Positions 1 to 10,169 of a stretch of 64,000 nucleotides of DNA are shown here, piece by piece. Position 1 is the stretch's first letter, and every line of letters starts with the position of its first letter. The notes beneath the pieces are model-generated. The model was not told the origin of the DNA, did not search any database, and saw only the letters and a program-made list of their open reading frames with translations. The stretch covers positions 372,001-436,000 of the forward strand of contig NZ_JAGJEG010000001.1 in assembly GCF_018100905.1 (NCBI RefSeq). Direction: 5' to 3'. This stretch comes from Pseudoalteromonas sp. MMG010. Lineage in GTDB: Bacteria; Pseudomonadota; Gammaproteobacteria; Enterobacterales; Alteromonadaceae. Both the position numbers and the translations under genes were made by a program.

Positions 1-2
1 CA

Positions 3-1244
3 AAAGGCGCAACCGATATACTTGATCAACTTGAGATACGTGAACGAGAACGTACAGGCATCAGCACGCTTAAAATTGGTTATAATAAAGTTCATGGTTT
101 TTTCATCGAAGTGAGTCGTGCCAATGCGCACTTAGTGCCAGCAGATTACATTCGTCGTCAAACATTAAAAAATAACGAACGTTACATTATTCCTGAACTA
201 AAAGAGCATGAAGATAAGGTATTAGGTAGTCAATCAAAAGCTCTTGCCCTTGAAAAGCAGCTTTACGAAGCATTATTTGACTACATTGCTCCGCATATTG
301 AACAGCTACAAATAATGGCTGCTGCATTAGCTGATTTAGATGTCATTAACAATCTTGCTGAACGAGCTCAAACGCTCAACTATGCCAAACCCATACTATG
401 CGATAACGACAACATCAGTATTAAACAAGGACGTCACCCGGTTGTTGAACAAGTCATGAAAGACCCGTTTATTGCCAACCCCGTGGAGCTTAACAGCCAA
501 CGTAAAATGTTGATTATCACGGGGCCTAATATGGGGGGTAAATCAACCTATATGCGACAAACAGCTTTGATCGTACTTATGACGCACATAGGAAGCTTTG
601 TTCCCGCTGATAGCGCAGAAATTGGCAATATAGACCGTATTTTCACCCGTATTGGAGCAAGTGATGATTTAGCTTCGGGGCGCTCAACATTTATGGTTGA
701 AATGACCGAGACGGCCACAATTTTAAATAATGCAACAGCACAATCATTGGTGTTAATGGATGAAATTGGGCGTGGTACCAGTACTTACGACGGGCTTTCG
801 TTAGCTTATGCAACTGCGAATCACCTAGCTGATAAAATTTCTGCTAAAACATTATTTGCCACCCACTACTTTGAACTCACCGAACTTGCAGAGCAAACAA
901 CAGGATTAGTCAATGTGCACTTAGATGCCATAGAGCATAACGATAATATTGCATTTATGCATACCGTACTAGATGGAGCCGCAAGTAAGAGTTTTGGTTT
1001 GCAAGTGGCAGCACTGGCCGGTGTACCTAAGGCAGTTATTACACAAGCTAAACAAAAGTTAAAACGACTGGAAAATCACCAAAGTGTTAACCCAGCGAGC
1101 TCAGAGCAGCAAGCGTTTAGTTTTGATGAAAAAAGTGACAATACACCTTCTGAAATAGAACAACAGTTAGAGGCCATTGAGCCTGACAATCTAACACCGC
1201 GCCAAGCTCACGAATTACTTTATAAGTTAAAAGCTTTATTATGA
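3..1244 (+). CDS. mutS: DNA mismatch repair ATPase MutS, 3' part
   Basis: MutS recognises mismatched base pairs and, with MutL, starts strand-directed repair. The reading frame is open from the first bases of the window, so the N-terminal mismatch-binding half lies outside; about 413 residues are present of a protein that is usually about 850. Visible parts are the end of the lever/clamp region, the Walker A motif GPNMGGKST (near base 530), the ABC-type signature around '[13 protein letters not shown]', Walker B '[12 protein letters not shown]', the H-loop 'LFATHYFEL', and the C-terminal helix-turn-helix dimer region. A strong bidirectional terminator follows directly. The gene converges on rpoS, the usual neighbourhood in gammaproteobacteria. 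Confidence 0.97.
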   Translation, partial: KGATDILDQLEIRERERTGISTLKIGYNKVHGFFIEVSRANAHLVPADYIRRQTLKNNERYIIPELKEHEDKVLGSQSKALALEKQLYEALFDYIAPHIEQLQIMAAALADLDVINNLAERAQTLNYAKPILCDNDNISIKQGRHPVVEQVMKDPFIANPVELNSQRKMLIITGPNMGGKSTYMRQTALIVLMTHIGSFVPADSAEIGNIDRIFTRIGASDDLASGRSTFMVEMTETATILNNATAQSLVLMDEIGRGTSTYDGLSLAYATANHLADKISAKTLFATHYFELTELAEQTTGLVNVHLDAIEHNDNIAFMHTVLDGAASKSFGLQVAALAGVPKAVITQAKQKLKRLENHQSVNPASSEQQAFSFDEKSDNTPSEIEQQLEAIEPDNLTPRQAHELLYKLKALL

Positions 1245-1247
1245 ACA

Positions 1248-1280
1248 AAAAAACCGGCTAGTCAGTAGCCGGTTTTTTTT
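1248..1280. terminator. Bidirectional terminator between mutS and rpoS
   Basis: A 9-bp perfect stem (AACCGGCTA / TAGCCGGTT) with a 5-base loop is flanked by an A-run on the left and eight Ts on the right. It can therefore end mutS transcription on the plus strand and rpoS transcription on the minus strand. Confidence 0.93.
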
Positions 1281-1294
1281 AATACATAGTAAAA

Positions 1295-2269
1295 CTAAGA
1301 AAACTGATCAAACAAGCTTTCTATGCTTAACCCCTCTTGCTTTAAAATATCTTTTAAGCGGCGTAGTGCCTCTACCTGTATTTGTCTTACACGTTCGCGA
1401 GTTAAACCGATTTCTCTGCCAACATCTTCAAGTGTTGATGGCTCGTAACCTAATAAACCAAAACGTCGTGCTAGTACTTCGCGTTGTTTAGGGTTTAATT
1501 CACCAAGCCAATCAATAATATGTTTATTTATATCATTATTTTGTACTTCACCTTCAGGCCCCGTACTTTTTTCATCGGCTATAATATCTAATAAAGCACT
1601 GTCATTTTCGCCGCCTATTGGCGTATCAACAGAGGTAATACGCTCATTTAAACGTAATATTTTTGTTACATCTTCAACGGGTTTATCTAAACGTTGTGCT
1701 ATTTCTTCAGCGGTAGGTTCGTGGTCAAGTTTTTGTGTTAACTCGCGGGCGGTACGTAAATAAACGTTAAGCTCTTTTACAACATGAATAGGTAAGCGAA
1801 TAGTGCGGGTTTGGTTCATTATTGCACGTTCAATAGTTTGACGTATCCACCAAGTAGCATATGTTGAAAAACGAAAACCACGTTCAGGATCAAATTTTTC
1901 AACCGCTCTTATTAACCCTAAATTGCCTTCCTCTACTAAATCTAGTAAAGCTAATCCGCGGTTATTGTATCTACGCGCTATTTTTACTACCAATCGTAAA
2001 TTGCTTTCAATCATACGCTTACGAGAGGCTTCACAGCCTTTTAATGACTTTCTTGCAAAAAATACTTCTTCTTCGGCACTTAGTAGAGGAGAAAAACCAA
2101 TTTCACCTAAATACATTTGTGTAGCATCGAGGTTTTTAACTACCTCTTCTTTAACCACCGTATCTTCAGTTTCGGTTTCATCTAGCAAGCCAACATCTTG
2201 CGTTACAATATTGTCGTCAACATTGTCGTGTGTTTTTTGTTTACGTGTACTTTGTGCTACGTTAGCCAT
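1295..2269 (-). CDS. rpoS: RNA polymerase sigma factor RpoS (sigma-38)
   Basis: Stationary-phase and general-stress sigma factor. The 324 residues match the usual length (about 330). Region 1.2 begins near residue 48 ('[21 protein letters not shown]'), region 2 holds '[17 protein letters not shown]' and the -10 recognition segment '[19 protein letters not shown]', region 3 follows, and region 4.2 is the C-terminal helix-turn-helix '[20 protein letters not shown]'. The N-terminus is rich in acidic residues. It lies 35 bp downstream of nlpD; in enterobacteria the main rpoS promoter lies inside nlpD, and the same arrangement is possible here, though no promoter was identified. Confidence 0.97.
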   Translation of the reverse strand: MANVAQSTRKQKTHDNVDDNIVTQDVGLLDETETEDTVVKEEVVKNLDATQMYLGEIGFSPLLSAEEEVFFARKSLKGCEASRKRMIESNLRLVVKIARRYNNRGLALLDLVEEGNLGLIRAVEKFDPERGFRFSTYATWWIRQTIERAIMNQTRTIRLPIHVVKELNVYLRTARELTQKLDHEPTAEEIAQRLDKPVEDVTKILRLNERITSVDTPIGGENDSALLDIIADEKSTGPEGEVQNNDINKHIIDWLGELNPKQREVLARRFGLLGYEPSTLEDVGREIGLTRERVRQIQVEALRRLKDILKQEGLSIESLFDQFS

Positions 2270-2304
2270 AAGCCTTCTCCCAAGCGAGATATCAATACCA
2301 GTGA

Positions 2305-3129
2305 TCAGGGTAGATATTTAGCAGGGTTTACAGCCTTTCCTCTATAACGTATTTCAAAACGAAGAGCTGTTACTGGTGATTCCGAATTACCAATCTCTGC
2401 TATTTTCTGACCTGCATTTATTTCCTGTTTTTCTTTAACCAATAATTTAGAGTTGTGAGCATAGGCGCTTAAGTAATCATCATTATGTTTTAGAATAATT
2501 AAATTACCATAGCCCCTTAATGCATTACCTGCATATACAACAGTCCCTTTTGCAGCAGCTAAAACAGGCGCTCCTTTTTTATTAGTAATTTGTAAACCTT
2601 TGTACCCATTTTCTTTATTAGAAAAGTGCTTGGCAATCTTTCCTTTAGCTGGCCAAATCCACTTTATTTTATTATTTGATAAATGCTTTGAATGACTAAC
2701 TTTATTACTAACTTTAGGTTTAACATACTCTCGTTGTTTTGGCTTATCAAGCTCTTTATTTAATTTTTTGTTATTTTTTTGTTTAATTATATTGGTCTTT
2801 TTAGGTGTTTTTTTAACATTTTGTTTCGCTATTATTTTATTACTTGAAGGGATTAATGAAATAACTTGGCCGGGGTAAATAACGTAAGGTGCTGATATTG
2901 AATTAATTTTAGCTAACTCTCTAAAATCAACACCTGAACTGAATGAAATAGAATAAAGAGTATCATGCTTTCTTACGGTATAATCACCATTATAAATGTT
3001 AAAACTATGTATCGAATCATTAACATTACTATTTAGGCTACTGACAGGGGCAGGGGCATTACGCGATGAGCAGCCAAGTAATAATAAATTAAAAAAGAAT
3101 ATAACATGCAATATGCAGTGTTTTTTCAT
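2305..3129 (-). CDS. nlpD: Murein hydrolase activator NlpD (LysM, degenerate LytM lipoprotein)
   Basis: Outer-membrane lipoprotein that activates an amidase during septal peptidoglycan splitting. The signal peptide ends at a lipobox, LLLGC, near residue 20. A LysM domain follows at about 50-95 ('[17 protein letters not shown]'), then a lysine- and asparagine-rich linker of about 60 residues, then an M23/LytM domain from about 165 to the end. The zinc ligands of active M23 enzymes are missing: the HxxxD position reads 'KGLQIT' and the HxH position reads 'ALRFE'. This is the state expected of an activator rather than a hydrolase. The gene sits directly upstream of rpoS. Confidence 0.93.
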   Translation of the reverse strand: MKKHCILHVIFFFNLLLLGCSSRNAPAPVSSLNSNVNDSIHSFNIYNGDYTVRKHDTLYSISFSSGVDFRELAKINSISAPYVIYPGQVISLIPSSNKIIAKQNVKKTPKKTNIIKQKNNKKLNKELDKPKQREYVKPKVSNKVSHSKHLSNNKIKWIWPAKGKIAKHFSNKENGYKGLQITNKKGAPVLAAAKGTVVYAGNALRGYGNLIILKHNDDYLSAYAHNSKLLVKEKQEINAGQKIAEIGNSESPVTALRFEIRYRGKAVNPAKYLP

Positions 3130-3171
3130 CGTAATGAGCTCCTAAGCGCCTTAAAGCATTCCTTTAATCTA

Positions 3172-3750
3172 TTAACGAAGTAATAAATAAACTATTGCGA
3201 TTAAAGCCACCATCCCCCAACCAAGGATTTCTATATACTGTCGTAATTTTGCCTCCATTTTCACTCCTCCCCATTTCATCAATGCTGACACTAAAAAAAA
3301 GCGTGCTCCACGACCAATCGCTGAAGCAATTAAAAAGGGAAAAAAGGCCATATGCATTACCCCAGCTCCAATAGTAAACACTTTATAGGGAATAGGAGAA
3401 AAGCCCGCTAAAAACACAACCCAAACACCATATTCTTTGAACCAATTAAGTGCAGTGTCAAACTTATCTTGCCAGTGCATCTGCGCTATTAAAGGCTCGA
3501 CCACAGGTTCAAATAACCAAAAACCGAGAAAATAACCTAAAATACCGCCAATCACAGAGGCAACCGTAGCAAAGGTTGCAAAACGCCACGCCTTACTAGG
3601 CTGAGCAAGCGACATAGGAGCTAACATAACATCAGGTGGAACAGGGAAAATAACCGACTCAGCAAAACTCATACCCGCTAAGTAGCGTTCAGCATGACGG
3701 TGTTTAGCCCATACTAAGGCCATATCGTACAACTTTGTAAATAACTTCAA
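3172..3750 (-). CDS. yqaA: YqaA family membrane protein (DedA/VTT-type)
   Basis: Inner-membrane protein of 192 residues in the YqaA branch of the DedA/SNARE-associated (VTT) superfamily. Hydrophobic segments occur at about 55-80, 105-135 and 170-190, and the family-type stretch 'GFSPIPYKVFTIGAGVMHM' with 'ASAIGRGARFFLVSALMKWGG' is clear. Members are thought to act in lipid scrambling or membrane maintenance; the exact role of YqaA is not established. It lies between pcm (9-bp gap) and nlpD in a minus-strand block, and the same position is common in related genera. Confidence 0.88.
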   Translation of the reverse strand: MKLFTKLYDMALVWAKHRHAERYLAGMSFAESVIFPVPPDVMLAPMSLAQPSKAWRFATFATVASVIGGILGYFLGFWLFEPVVEPLIAQMHWQDKFDTALNWFKEYGVWVVFLAGFSPIPYKVFTIGAGVMHMAFFPFLIASAIGRGARFFLVSALMKWGGVKMEAKLRQYIEILGWGMVALIAIVYLLLR

Positions 3751-3759
3751 TGTGAATTC

Positions 3760-4398
3760 CTATTCAATATCACCAGGTACCAAGGGTACAAAACGCACAG
3801 GCGCAATGACATGCTCTGAAAATTCAGTTCCTTTGCGAATGATCATAACTAATTTTTGTTCTTGTTCGCCAATAGGTGCTAATAACACACCGCCATCGGT
3901 TAATTGGTTAAGTAGCTCTGCCGGTAGTTTTGCAGCTGCCGCCGTCACTATTATTCCATCAAAAGGAGCTTGCGACTGCCACCCTTGCCAACCATCACCA
4001 TGTTTCATAGATACATTATATAAATCGAGTTGATGTAACCGACGCTTAGCTTGCCATTGTAAAGCTTTGATGCGCTCAACGGAGTATATTTTGTTAAACG
4101 TTTTAGCCAGAACTGCGGTTTGATACCCAGAACCAGTGCCTATTTCAAGTACTTTGTCTCGCACTCCTGCTAAGTGTAAAAGCTCTGTCATACGGGCAAC
4201 AATATAAGGCTGTGAAATCGTTTGCCCTTGCCCTATTGGTAATGCGGTATTCTCATACGCTTTATGCTTGAGCACATCATCAATAAAAAGGTGGCGTGGT
4301 ATCTGTGCTATCGCACTTAACACTTTTGTATCTTCTACGCCTTCACGTGATAATAAATCGGCAAGGGCTTGTGCACTGCGAGAGTAATTAGCCAACAC
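3760..4398 (-). CDS. pcm: Protein-L-isoaspartate O-methyltransferase
   Basis: Uses S-adenosylmethionine to methylate abnormal L-isoaspartyl residues and so starts repair of aged proteins. The 212-residue length is normal. Family motifs are '[19 protein letters not shown]', the SAM-binding loop '[16 protein letters not shown]', '[10 protein letters not shown]'-type motif II ('[10 protein letters not shown]') and 'DGIIVTAAA'. It overlaps the 3' end of surE by 11 bp. The surE-pcm-nlpD-rpoS order is a classical stress and stationary-phase cluster. Confidence 0.96.
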   Translation of the reverse strand: MLANYSRSAQALADLLSREGVEDTKVLSAIAQIPRHLFIDDVLKHKAYENTALPIGQGQTISQPYIVARMTELLHLAGVRDKVLEIGTGSGYQTAVLAKTFNKIYSVERIKALQWQAKRRLHQLDLYNVSMKHGDGWQGWQSQAPFDGIIVTAAAAKLPAELLNQLTDGGVLLAPIGEQEQKLVMIIRKGTEFSEHVIAPVRFVPLVPGDIE

Positions 4399-5152
4399 GA
4401 TTTATCTCCAGATCGGATAACCAGTTTGACACCGCTTCAATACTTTCATTTGCTGTCATATCAACACTTAAAGGTGTCACTGATGCATAACCATTATTAA
4501 TCGCATTAAAGTCTGTGCCTTCCCCTGCATCACTTTCGCTGCCTAATGAACCATACCAATATATATCTCGCCCCCATGGATCGGTTTGCTTTGTCATTGT
4601 TTCGGCTTTATGACGAGCCCCTAAACGCGTCACTTTTACTCCTTTTAAATCATCATAAGGAATATCAGGCACGTTTAAATTTAATATTTGATCTTTTGGT
4701 AACGGGTGTGAAGCTAAGCCTTTAATTATATTAACGGTAACTTGTGCTGCAGTTTCAAAATACGTCCCGTCATGCGAGCACAATGACACAGCAATAGCCG
4801 GTAAACCTAAATGCCGCCCTTCAGTTGCTGCAGCAACGGTTCCGGAATATAAGGTGTCGTCACCGAGATTAGCCCCATGATTAATACCAGCAACGACGAG
4901 GTCGGGTTTTTCATCGACCAGTTGATTTACACCTAAGTGGACACAATCAGTCGGTGTGCCGTTAACAGATATAAAACCATTTTCAAGCGTTGTACTTCGT
5001 AATGGGTTAATTAACGTGAGTGAATTACTGGCACCACTACAATTACGATCTGGTGCAACTAATGTCACATCGGCTATTTTTGTCAGTGCCGAGTATAAAA
5101 CAGCAATCCCTTTTGCATTTACGCCATCGTCATTGCTCAGAAGTATCTTCAT
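4388..5152 (-). CDS. surE: 5'/3'-nucleotidase SurE
   Basis: Metal-dependent nucleoside monophosphate phosphatase linked to stationary-phase survival. The start is set at the Met of '[10 protein letters not shown]', because this is the conserved N-terminus and gives 254 residues, the family length; an upstream in-frame start would add 13 lysine-rich residues that belong to the end of truD in another frame. Metal ligands are the paired Asp of SNDDG, Ser and Asn in 'GASNSLT', and 'GINHGANLG'. The gene starts inside the 3' end of truD (23-bp overlap) and overlaps pcm, which suggests coupled translation. Confidence 0.95.
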   Translation of the reverse strand: MKILLSNDDGVNAKGIAVLYSALTKIADVTLVAPDRNCSGASNSLTLINPLRSTTLENGFISVNGTPTDCVHLGVNQLVDEKPDLVVAGINHGANLGDDTLYSGTVAAATEGRHLGLPAIAVSLCSHDGTYFETAAQVTVNIIKGLASHPLPKDQILNLNVPDIPYDDLKGVKVTRLGARHKAETMTKQTDPWGRDIYWYGSLGSESDAGEGTDFNAINNGYASVTPLSVDMTANESIEAVSNWLSDLEINRVG

Positions 5153-6182
5153 TTTTGCTGTCCTTTTCTTTTTTATCTTTTGGGCTAGCATCGGTGTAAT
5201 TTACCAACTCTCGTAATAATGCGGTAGCAAAGCACCCTTTTGGTAAGCTAAAGCTTAGTTTTAACGTTGTTTCGTTTAGTGTTTCTACAGCTAAATTTTG
5301 CGGTATTAAACGAAGCATTCGGCGCTCGTTTTTCAGTCCTAACTCACCTAATCCATCACACCAATTTTGATAAGGCTTTAACCAGTCTTTTTCTATTTCG
5401 GTCAGGCCTTTTTCACTTGTTCCAGCCATTGGAGCCGACATAACAATATCGCCGGAAGCCAATCGTGCGATGTTTTCATCACTAATCGCATCTTCAAAAA
5501 AGGCGTTACTACCACTGAGCATAAAGACTTCGCGGTGCATTGTTTTAGCCAAACCATGTTCATGCACTCGTTTGCTGACAATTTGATTAAAAATATGAGA
5601 GCGGGCAGCTGAAATGATAATACCGCGTAACTTCTTATCGCGAATACGTTCACCTGCAAACATTTTTTCGGCCATCACTAAGTTATGACCATCACGACCA
5701 AAGCGCTGCTCGCCAAAGTAGTTAGGCACCCCACTTCGTACTGCGTTAATTCTACACAGTATGTCTAATGGCTGAGTAACATTACGCAAAGTAATAGTAA
5801 ATTTATTACCTTTATGGCACCCCGTTCTTAACTTTCTTTCATGGCGCTGTTGCGAAAGTACAAAAAGACTATCGCTGTTAAGTTCACTAAAATCGATATG
5901 CTTTTTTATTGGCACCTTAACACTAAACCACTGACTACAAACGCCATGACGGTCTTTCATCCCAGAGTAACTAACTTCTCGTACTGGTACATTCGCTTTT
6001 TGCGCAATTAATTTAGCAACATATTGTGTGTTTTCGCCTTTTTTAACCACTTGTAAGCATACATGCTCGCCCTTACCGGTAAAATCAATCCCAAGTTCTT
6101 CATCAACAACAAAGTCTTCAGCTATTGTTTTAAAGTCGGCACTGGCAAGGGGAACCCCATAAAGATAATTTAAATCACTCAT
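5130..6182 (-). CDS. truD: tRNA pseudouridine(13) synthase TruD
   Basis: Converts uridine 13 of tRNA-Glu to pseudouridine. The 350 residues fit the family. The catalytic Asp is in '[17 protein letters not shown]' (near residue 80), and the inserted TRUD domain follows, with '[13 protein letters not shown]' type motif visible as '[13 protein letters not shown]'. The C-terminus is a charged Lys/Asp/Glu-rich tail ('[20 protein letters not shown]') longer than the catalytic core needs. The start overlaps the stop of ispF by 4 bp, and the stop overlaps surE, so this is part of a translationally coupled string. Confidence 0.95.
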   Translation of the reverse strand: MSDLNYLYGVPLASADFKTIAEDFVVDEELGIDFTGKGEHVCLQVVKKGENTQYVAKLIAQKANVPVREVSYSGMKDRHGVCSQWFSVKVPIKKHIDFSELNSDSLFVLSQQRHERKLRTGCHKGNKFTITLRNVTQPLDILCRINAVRSGVPNYFGEQRFGRDGHNLVMAEKMFAGERIRDKKLRGIIISAARSHIFNQIVSKRVHEHGLAKTMHREVFMLSGSNAFFEDAISDENIARLASGDIVMSAPMAGTSEKGLTEIEKDWLKPYQNWCDGLGELGLKNERRMLRLIPQNLAVETLNETTLKLSFSLPKGCFATALLRELVNYTDASPKDKKEKDSKNEDTSEQ

Positions 6183-6661
6183 AACGTTGCTTTACTCATA
6201 ATCACAACAGCATGGCTAGAAATCCCTTCTTTACGTCCTTCAAAACCAAGCTTTTCGGTGGTGGTTGCTTTGATATTTATTTGTTCAAGATCACAGTTTA
6301 AATCACTTGCAAGGTTTTTACGCATAGCGTGTATATGTGGCAACATTTTAGGCGCTTGTGCAACAATAGTCACATCACCATTCCCTAATGTGTAGCCTTT
6401 TTGCTTTGCTAAATCAACAACATGGCGCAATAAAATACGGCTATCAATGTTTTCGTACTCACTCGCGGTATCTGGAAAGTGCTTCCCTATATCACCTAAC
6501 GCTAATGCCCCTAAAATGGCATCGCATAAAGCATGAATAGCAACATCACCATCTGAATGTGCTAAAAAACCTTGCGGGTAATCTATTTTCTCACCACAAA
6601 TGGTTATCGGCCCTTCGCCGCCAAATTTATGCACGTCGAAACCATGACCAATTCGCATCAT
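6179..6661 (-). CDS. ispF: 2-C-methyl-D-erythritol 2,4-cyclodiphosphate synthase IspF
   Basis: Forms the cyclic diphosphate intermediate of the non-mevalonate isoprenoid pathway. The 160 residues begin '[14 protein letters not shown]', which contains the DxH zinc ligand pair; '[20 protein letters not shown]' carries the third zinc His and the core. The start is a doubled ATG; the first (6661) overlaps the ispD stop codon (ATGA), while the second would give the N-terminus MRIGHG found in relatives. Either is possible. It directly follows ispD, the preceding enzyme but one in the pathway. Confidence 0.96.
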   Translation of the reverse strand: MMRIGHGFDVHKFGGEGPITICGEKIDYPQGFLAHSDGDVAIHALCDAILGALALGDIGKHFPDTASEYENIDSRILLRHVVDLAKQKGYTLGNGDVTIVAQAPKMLPHIHAMRKNLASDLNCDLEQINIKATTTEKLGFEGRKEGISSHAVVIMSKATL

Positions 6662-7359
6662 AAAGCACTCTCATTTTTTTGTTTTTGAAGTAAAAATCCC
6701 GCTAAATCTAAATCCTCGGGAGTGGTTATTTTAATATTATCACTGCGCCCAGAAACAAGTTGCACTGGTTTATTAGCCCACTCTATTGCCGATGCCTCAT
6801 CAGTAATTGCAACATTATTTGCCAACGCATTTTGCAAAGCGTGTGTTAAATCATCGTATTTAAAAAGTTGCGGCGTAAGAGCTTGCCATAAATCATCACG
6901 GGGGACTGTTTGTTTACTATGGCTAATTCCGCGTTTAATCGTATCTTTTACCTTACTCGCTAAAATCCCCCCTTCGCTTACCCGCATGCATTGCTCTATT
7001 AAACGGGTGATATCATTAAGCTCAACAAGTGGACGGGCAGCATCATGTACTAGCACCCAATCAGGTGGATTATCGGCTAACGATAACAGCGCATTGAGCA
7101 CCGAGTCAGCACGCTCTTTTCCACCACTAACCCTGTTAATTCGTTTATCGGAAAAAGTAAGTTGCTCATAAAATGGATCATCATCACTAACGGCAACAAC
7201 AATACGGCTTAATTGCTCTAAGCAGCTAAGTTTAGCTAAGGTATGCTCTAAGATAGTTTGGCCAGCTAATTGAATATACTGCTTAGGCGCGCTGTGTTTC
7301 ATACGCGAGCCAACACCCGCGGCTGGAACAATTGCTGAAATTGTTTGCTTAATTGTCAT
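6658..7359 (-). CDS. ispD: 2-C-methyl-D-erythritol 4-phosphate cytidylyltransferase IspD
   Basis: Transfers CMP from CTP to methylerythritol phosphate in isoprenoid synthesis. The start at the Met of '[20 protein letters not shown]' gives 233 residues, near the family length; an earlier in-frame Met would fall deep inside ftsB. The nucleotide-binding loop '[17 protein letters not shown]' and '[11 protein letters not shown]' are present, as is 'TDEASAIEW'. The start overlaps the last 11 bp of ftsB and the stop overlaps the ispF start. Confidence 0.95.
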   Translation of the reverse strand: MTIKQTISAIVPAAGVGSRMKHSAPKQYIQLAGQTILEHTLAKLSCLEQLSRIVVAVSDDDPFYEQLTFSDKRINRVSGGKERADSVLNALLSLADNPPDWVLVHDAARPLVELNDITRLIEQCMRVSEGGILASKVKDTIKRGISHSKQTVPRDDLWQALTPQLFKYDDLTHALQNALANNVAITDEASAIEWANKPVQLVSGRSDNIKITTPEDLDLAGFLLQKQKNESAL

Positions 7360-7639
7360 AGTGGGTTTGCGCAGGTAAAACACGAATAAATGTTTCACCC
7401 GGCTTAATCATTCCTAGTTCGTTACGTGCACGCTCTTCTACGCCTTCTTGACCTAGTTTTAAATCGTCAATATCGGCTTTTAATACTTTGTTTCTTTTTA
7501 TTAATTTATCGTTTGTTTGTTCATGTAACTCTACCGCTGTTTTTAAACGGTTGTAGTCGTTAGCGCCATTGTGGCCAAACCAAAATCGATATTGTATAAA
7601 CAGCGCCAAGCACAATAAAGTAAATTGAAAAAGTCGCAT
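7349..7639 (-). CDS. ftsB: Cell division protein FtsB
   Basis: Small bitopic divisome protein that forms the FtsQLB complex and signals to FtsWI. The 96 residues begin with one membrane segment (about 4-20), followed by a coiled coil (about 28-62, 'RLKTAVELHEQTNDKLIKRN') and a periplasmic tail containing the conserved 'EERARNELGMIKPGE' box, which is diagnostic. It is upstream of, and overlaps, ispD, as in many gammaproteobacteria. Confidence 0.95.
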   Translation of the reverse strand: MRLFQFTLLCLALFIQYRFWFGHNGANDYNRLKTAVELHEQTNDKLIKRNKVLKADIDDLKLGQEGVEERARNELGMIKPGETFIRVLPAQTHYDN

Positions 7640-7664
7640 TGAACACCCCAGTGTTTTATTTAAA

Positions 7665-8297
7665 TTAAACTAATGTTTGCTTGAGATTACGCCAATTAAT
7701 ATTGGTAGCCAGTAGCATCTCTCTAAGCGATAACACTCTTGGCGAACAACGTTTAGTGTGCTGCCACTGATGCCCGCAACACCCCGCAGCCATTAAGCTT
7801 TTATTGGGCTTTAGTGCAAAAAATGGTTGCTGCTCAAGCGATATTCCTTGGTAATCAAACCAGCCTAATTCGTTGCAATGTATTTGGTTATCAGCAATTT
7901 GGTCTACACAATCTAGTTTTATTTTAACTAAACCATATGCATTTATTAACACAGGTATTATTAACCCAACCTTGGCATAAACACTAAAAAAAGCATAATT
8001 AGTCTGTGGCTCTGACTGTGGTACTGTTGGCTTTTGCTTTGCCAACCAAGTGCCATTTTGTGCATCTAGTTCCAGTGGAGAGCCTCCATTAACAACTAAT
8101 GACGCTGCTCGCTCTATATAAAACGGCAAACTTTTTAATTGCCTACGCAGCCGCTCAGGGCTTGGTTCAGCGACTAAACGCTGTACCTCTCGCTGATAAA
8201 ATGCATTACATAAATGGGCATACACCACTTTTTGCAAATCAGTTTGCCAAATTTCACTTTGTTGATGCCCATCAATTAATTGTTTGCTTGCTGCCAA
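7665..8297 (-). CDS. Hypothetical protein with a TTG start and C-terminal Cys/His cluster
   Basis: I do not recognise a family. The 210-residue frame begins at TTG; the nearest in-frame stop lies four codons upstream and no ATG or GTG lies between, so a TTG start, or a gene damaged at its 5' end, are the two readings. The protein is mixed alpha/beta with no signal peptide or clear membrane segment, although 'VYAKVGLIIPVLINAYGLV' is hydrophobic. The most striking part is the C-terminal 'AAGCCGHQWQHTKRCSPRVL', in which CC, two His and a third Cys could bind metal. 'LSLREMLLAT' follows. It sits 25 bp upstream of ftsB on the same strand, so it may be read into the ftsB operon. Confidence 0.7.
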   Translation of the reverse strand: MAASKQLIDGHQQSEIWQTDLQKVVYAHLCNAFYQREVQRLVAEPSPERLRRQLKSLPFYIERAASLVVNGGSPLELDAQNGTWLAKQKPTVPQSEPQTNYAFFSVYAKVGLIIPVLINAYGLVKIKLDCVDQIADNQIHCNELGWFDYQGISLEQQPFFALKPNKSLMAAGCCGHQWQHTKRCSPRVLSLREMLLATNINWRNLKQTLV

Positions 8298-8363
8298 TCG
8301 GACTACTCAAAACCATTTAGATACGTATTTTATAACACAGTACTGACTGATTTTTAAGCTAAA

Positions 8364-8843
8364 CTAGCCTTTTGGCTTTTCGCCTAACTTAGCGTTACCT
8401 GTTTCTAAAAACTGCGCAACCGTTGTGCGCTTTTTGCCAATTAATAAACTACCGTCAGCTAAAAACATAAAACTTTGCCAATTGCGCTTAAATACATCAA
8501 AGGTTGTTTCTATAATGTTGTCACGCGCCATACAAAAATACACCGTAGTGTTAGCTTCCCACCCTAGATGAGTGATGATTTCTTCAGGAAGAGCAGCTCC
8601 TGACACTTCCCATACATCTTGCCAATTAATATCGTGCGAGAAATTTTCTTCGAGCCCACACCAATCACTGGTATCAAAAAAATCTGGGTGGTCGTGAACA
8701 CGGCTTACCATTGTGCTCCACAATACAGCGGCACGTTCTTTAGCCATAGGCTTAATACGCTTTGCATCTTCAGCAGAAACAGGCATGTCTTTATGACGAA
8801 ATACCCACGCTTTTTTGTAATCATCTAACGAAATATAATTCAT
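8364..8843 (-). CDS. DUF2947 family protein
   Basis: A 159-residue soluble protein resembling the DUF2947 family of marine gammaproteobacteria, for which no function is known. The start at 'MNYISLDDYKKAWVF' is chosen because family members begin there; an upstream in-frame ATG would add 16 residues lying in the divergent promoter region. The protein is rich in Trp, with 'FRHKDMPVSAEDAKRIKPMAKERAAVLW' near the N-terminus and 'FMFLADGSLLIGKKRTTVAQFLETG' near the C-terminus. It is divergent from the DUF1653 gene, about 60 bp away, so the two probably share a promoter region. Confidence 0.8.
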   Translation of the reverse strand: MNYISLDDYKKAWVFRHKDMPVSAEDAKRIKPMAKERAAVLWSTMVSRVHDHPDFFDTSDWCGLEENFSHDINWQDVWEVSGAALPEEIITHLGWEANTTVYFCMARDNIIETTFDVFKRNWQSFMFLADGSLLIGKKRTTVAQFLETGNAKLGEKPKG

Positions 8844-8902
8844 AGTATTGGTGTAATCTTTGGCATAATAAAAGCAAATCATATTATACAAGAGAACGCA
8901 GC

Positions 8903-9127
8903 ATGACTACAGCAATAAAACCGGGTTTATATCATCATTACAAAGGCGCAAAATATAAAGTGCTTCACCTTGCTACCCATAGCGAAACTGAAGAACAATT
9001 AGTTATTTATCAAGCCCTTTACGGCGAGTTTGGTATATGGGCTAGACCATTAAGCATGTTTACAGAAGCGGTAGAAAAAAATGGCGAAACGATTCCAAGA
9101 TTTGCCTATATTGGCGATGAAGAATAA
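8903..9127 (+). CDS. DUF1653 domain protein
   Basis: A 74-residue protein made of one DUF1653 domain: 'KPGLYHHYKGAKYKVLHLATHSETEE' followed by 'VIYQALYGEFGIWARPLSMFTE'. The family is a small beta-rich fold found alone or fused to other domains; its role is unknown. It lies 39 bp upstream of the MoxR-type ATPase gene on the same strand, so it could be the first gene of that operon, although nothing in the sequence shows a functional link. Confidence 0.88.
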   Translation: MTTAIKPGLYHHYKGAKYKVLHLATHSETEEQLVIYQALYGEFGIWARPLSMFTEAVEKNGETIPRFAYIGDEE

Positions 9128-9166
9128 CTGTGGCATTATAGCAAAACAAACAACTGCTCTGACCAG

Positions 9167-10024
9167 ATGGAGAATATTGTGCACTTTACTTCTACCGAAA
9201 ATTACATCGCCACCGAGGCATTAAAGCAAGCGGTTAATGCTGCCATCATGCTCGAAAAACCACTTTTAATAAAAGGTGAACCGGGGACAGGTAAAACCAT
9301 GCTGGCACAAGAACTTGCCAATAGTTTAGATACTGAGCTTATTCAATGGCACATTAAATCTACAACCAAAGCTCAACAAGGTTTGTACGAGTATGATGCG
9401 GTTTCGCGCCTACGAGATAGCCAACTTGGTGACGAGCGTGTACATAATATTGGTAACTACATTGTTAAAGGTAAACTGTGGCAAGCATTTAACTATGCAG
9501 AACTGAACGGCAAACGCCCTGTTTTGTTAATTGATGAGATAGACAAAGCCGATATTGAATTTCCTAACGACTTACTGCTTGAGCTCGATAAAATGGAATT
9601 TCATGTTTACGAAACAAACGAGCGTGTTGTCGCTAAAGAGCGCCCTATTGTGATTATCACTTCAAACAATGAAAAAGAGTTGCCGGATGCATTTTTACGC
9701 CGCTGCTTTTTTCATTATATTGATTTTCCAAGTACAGATGAAATGCAGCAAATTATCGATGTGCACTATCCCGATGTAAAACAAGAGTTAGTTCGCCAAG
9801 CGCTCGACGTATTCTTTAACCTACGCGATGCAAATGGCCTTAAAAAGAAACCCTCAACCAGCGAACTGTTAGATTGGTTAAAGCTACTCATGGCTGAAGA
9901 CATCGACGCTAAAACCCTGCACGATAAAAGTCAAAAAGGCGGCTTAATGCCAATGTTTGGTGCGCTTTTAAAAAATGAGCAAGATATAAGCTTAATCGAA
10001 AAACTGGCGTTAATGAGCCGCTAG
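9167..10024 (+). CDS. MoxR-type AAA+ ATPase
   Basis: A 285-residue AAA+ ATPase of the MoxR branch, expected to act as a chaperone-like remodeller together with a VWA protein. Walker A is 'GEPGTGKTM' (residues about 37-45), Walker B is 'PVLLIDEIDKAD', sensor 1 is 'IVIITSNNEKELPDAFLRRCFFHYIDFP', which also holds the arginine finger, and the lid follows. The next gene is a CoxE-type VWA protein, the usual partner. A palindromic repeat element fills the 150 bp between the two genes, which is unusual for an operon pair. Confidence 0.92.
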   Translation: MENIVHFTSTENYIATEALKQAVNAAIMLEKPLLIKGEPGTGKTMLAQELANSLDTELIQWHIKSTTKAQQGLYEYDAVSRLRDSQLGDERVHNIGNYIVKGKLWQAFNYAELNGKRPVLLIDEIDKADIEFPNDLLLELDKMEFHVYETNERVVAKERPIVIITSNNEKELPDAFLRRCFFHYIDFPSTDEMQQIIDVHYPDVKQELVRQALDVFFNLRDANGLKKKPSTSELLDWLKLLMAEDIDAKTLHDKSQKGGLMPMFGALLKNEQDISLIEKLALMSR

Positions 10025-10030
10025 GACTTG

Positions 10031-10169
10031 TTGAGCTTTCAGGCAGCGCGTGTTTGGTATCTATGCTGTGTAATCGCCTATTTATGCCAAATATCCACAC
10101 TACTAGGCTCTGCCTTGCCTAAACACCAAACATACTGCTGCAAATTTAACCTTGAAAGATAAACAGGCC
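10031..10169. repeat. Dispersed palindromic repeat, copy A
   Basis: The stretch between the ATPase and VWA genes holds an imperfect palindrome with arms at 10043-10066 (GCAGCGCGTGTTTGGTATC...) and 10117-10141 (...CACCAAACATACTGCTGC). Read on the plus strand it aligns along nearly its full length with the reverse complement of 42396-42540: shared blocks include TATCGCCTATTTATG-like ATCGCCTATTTATG, CACTAC, CCTTG.CTAAA and CTGCAAATTTAA. The two copies are diverged by eye to roughly 70 per cent identity (not computed). It reads as a non-coding interspersed repeat. Confidence 0.7.

Noticed and set aside
1861..2321. Open frames on the plus strand across rpoS
   Set aside because: They are antisense to a well-conserved sigma factor and have no recognisable protein pattern.
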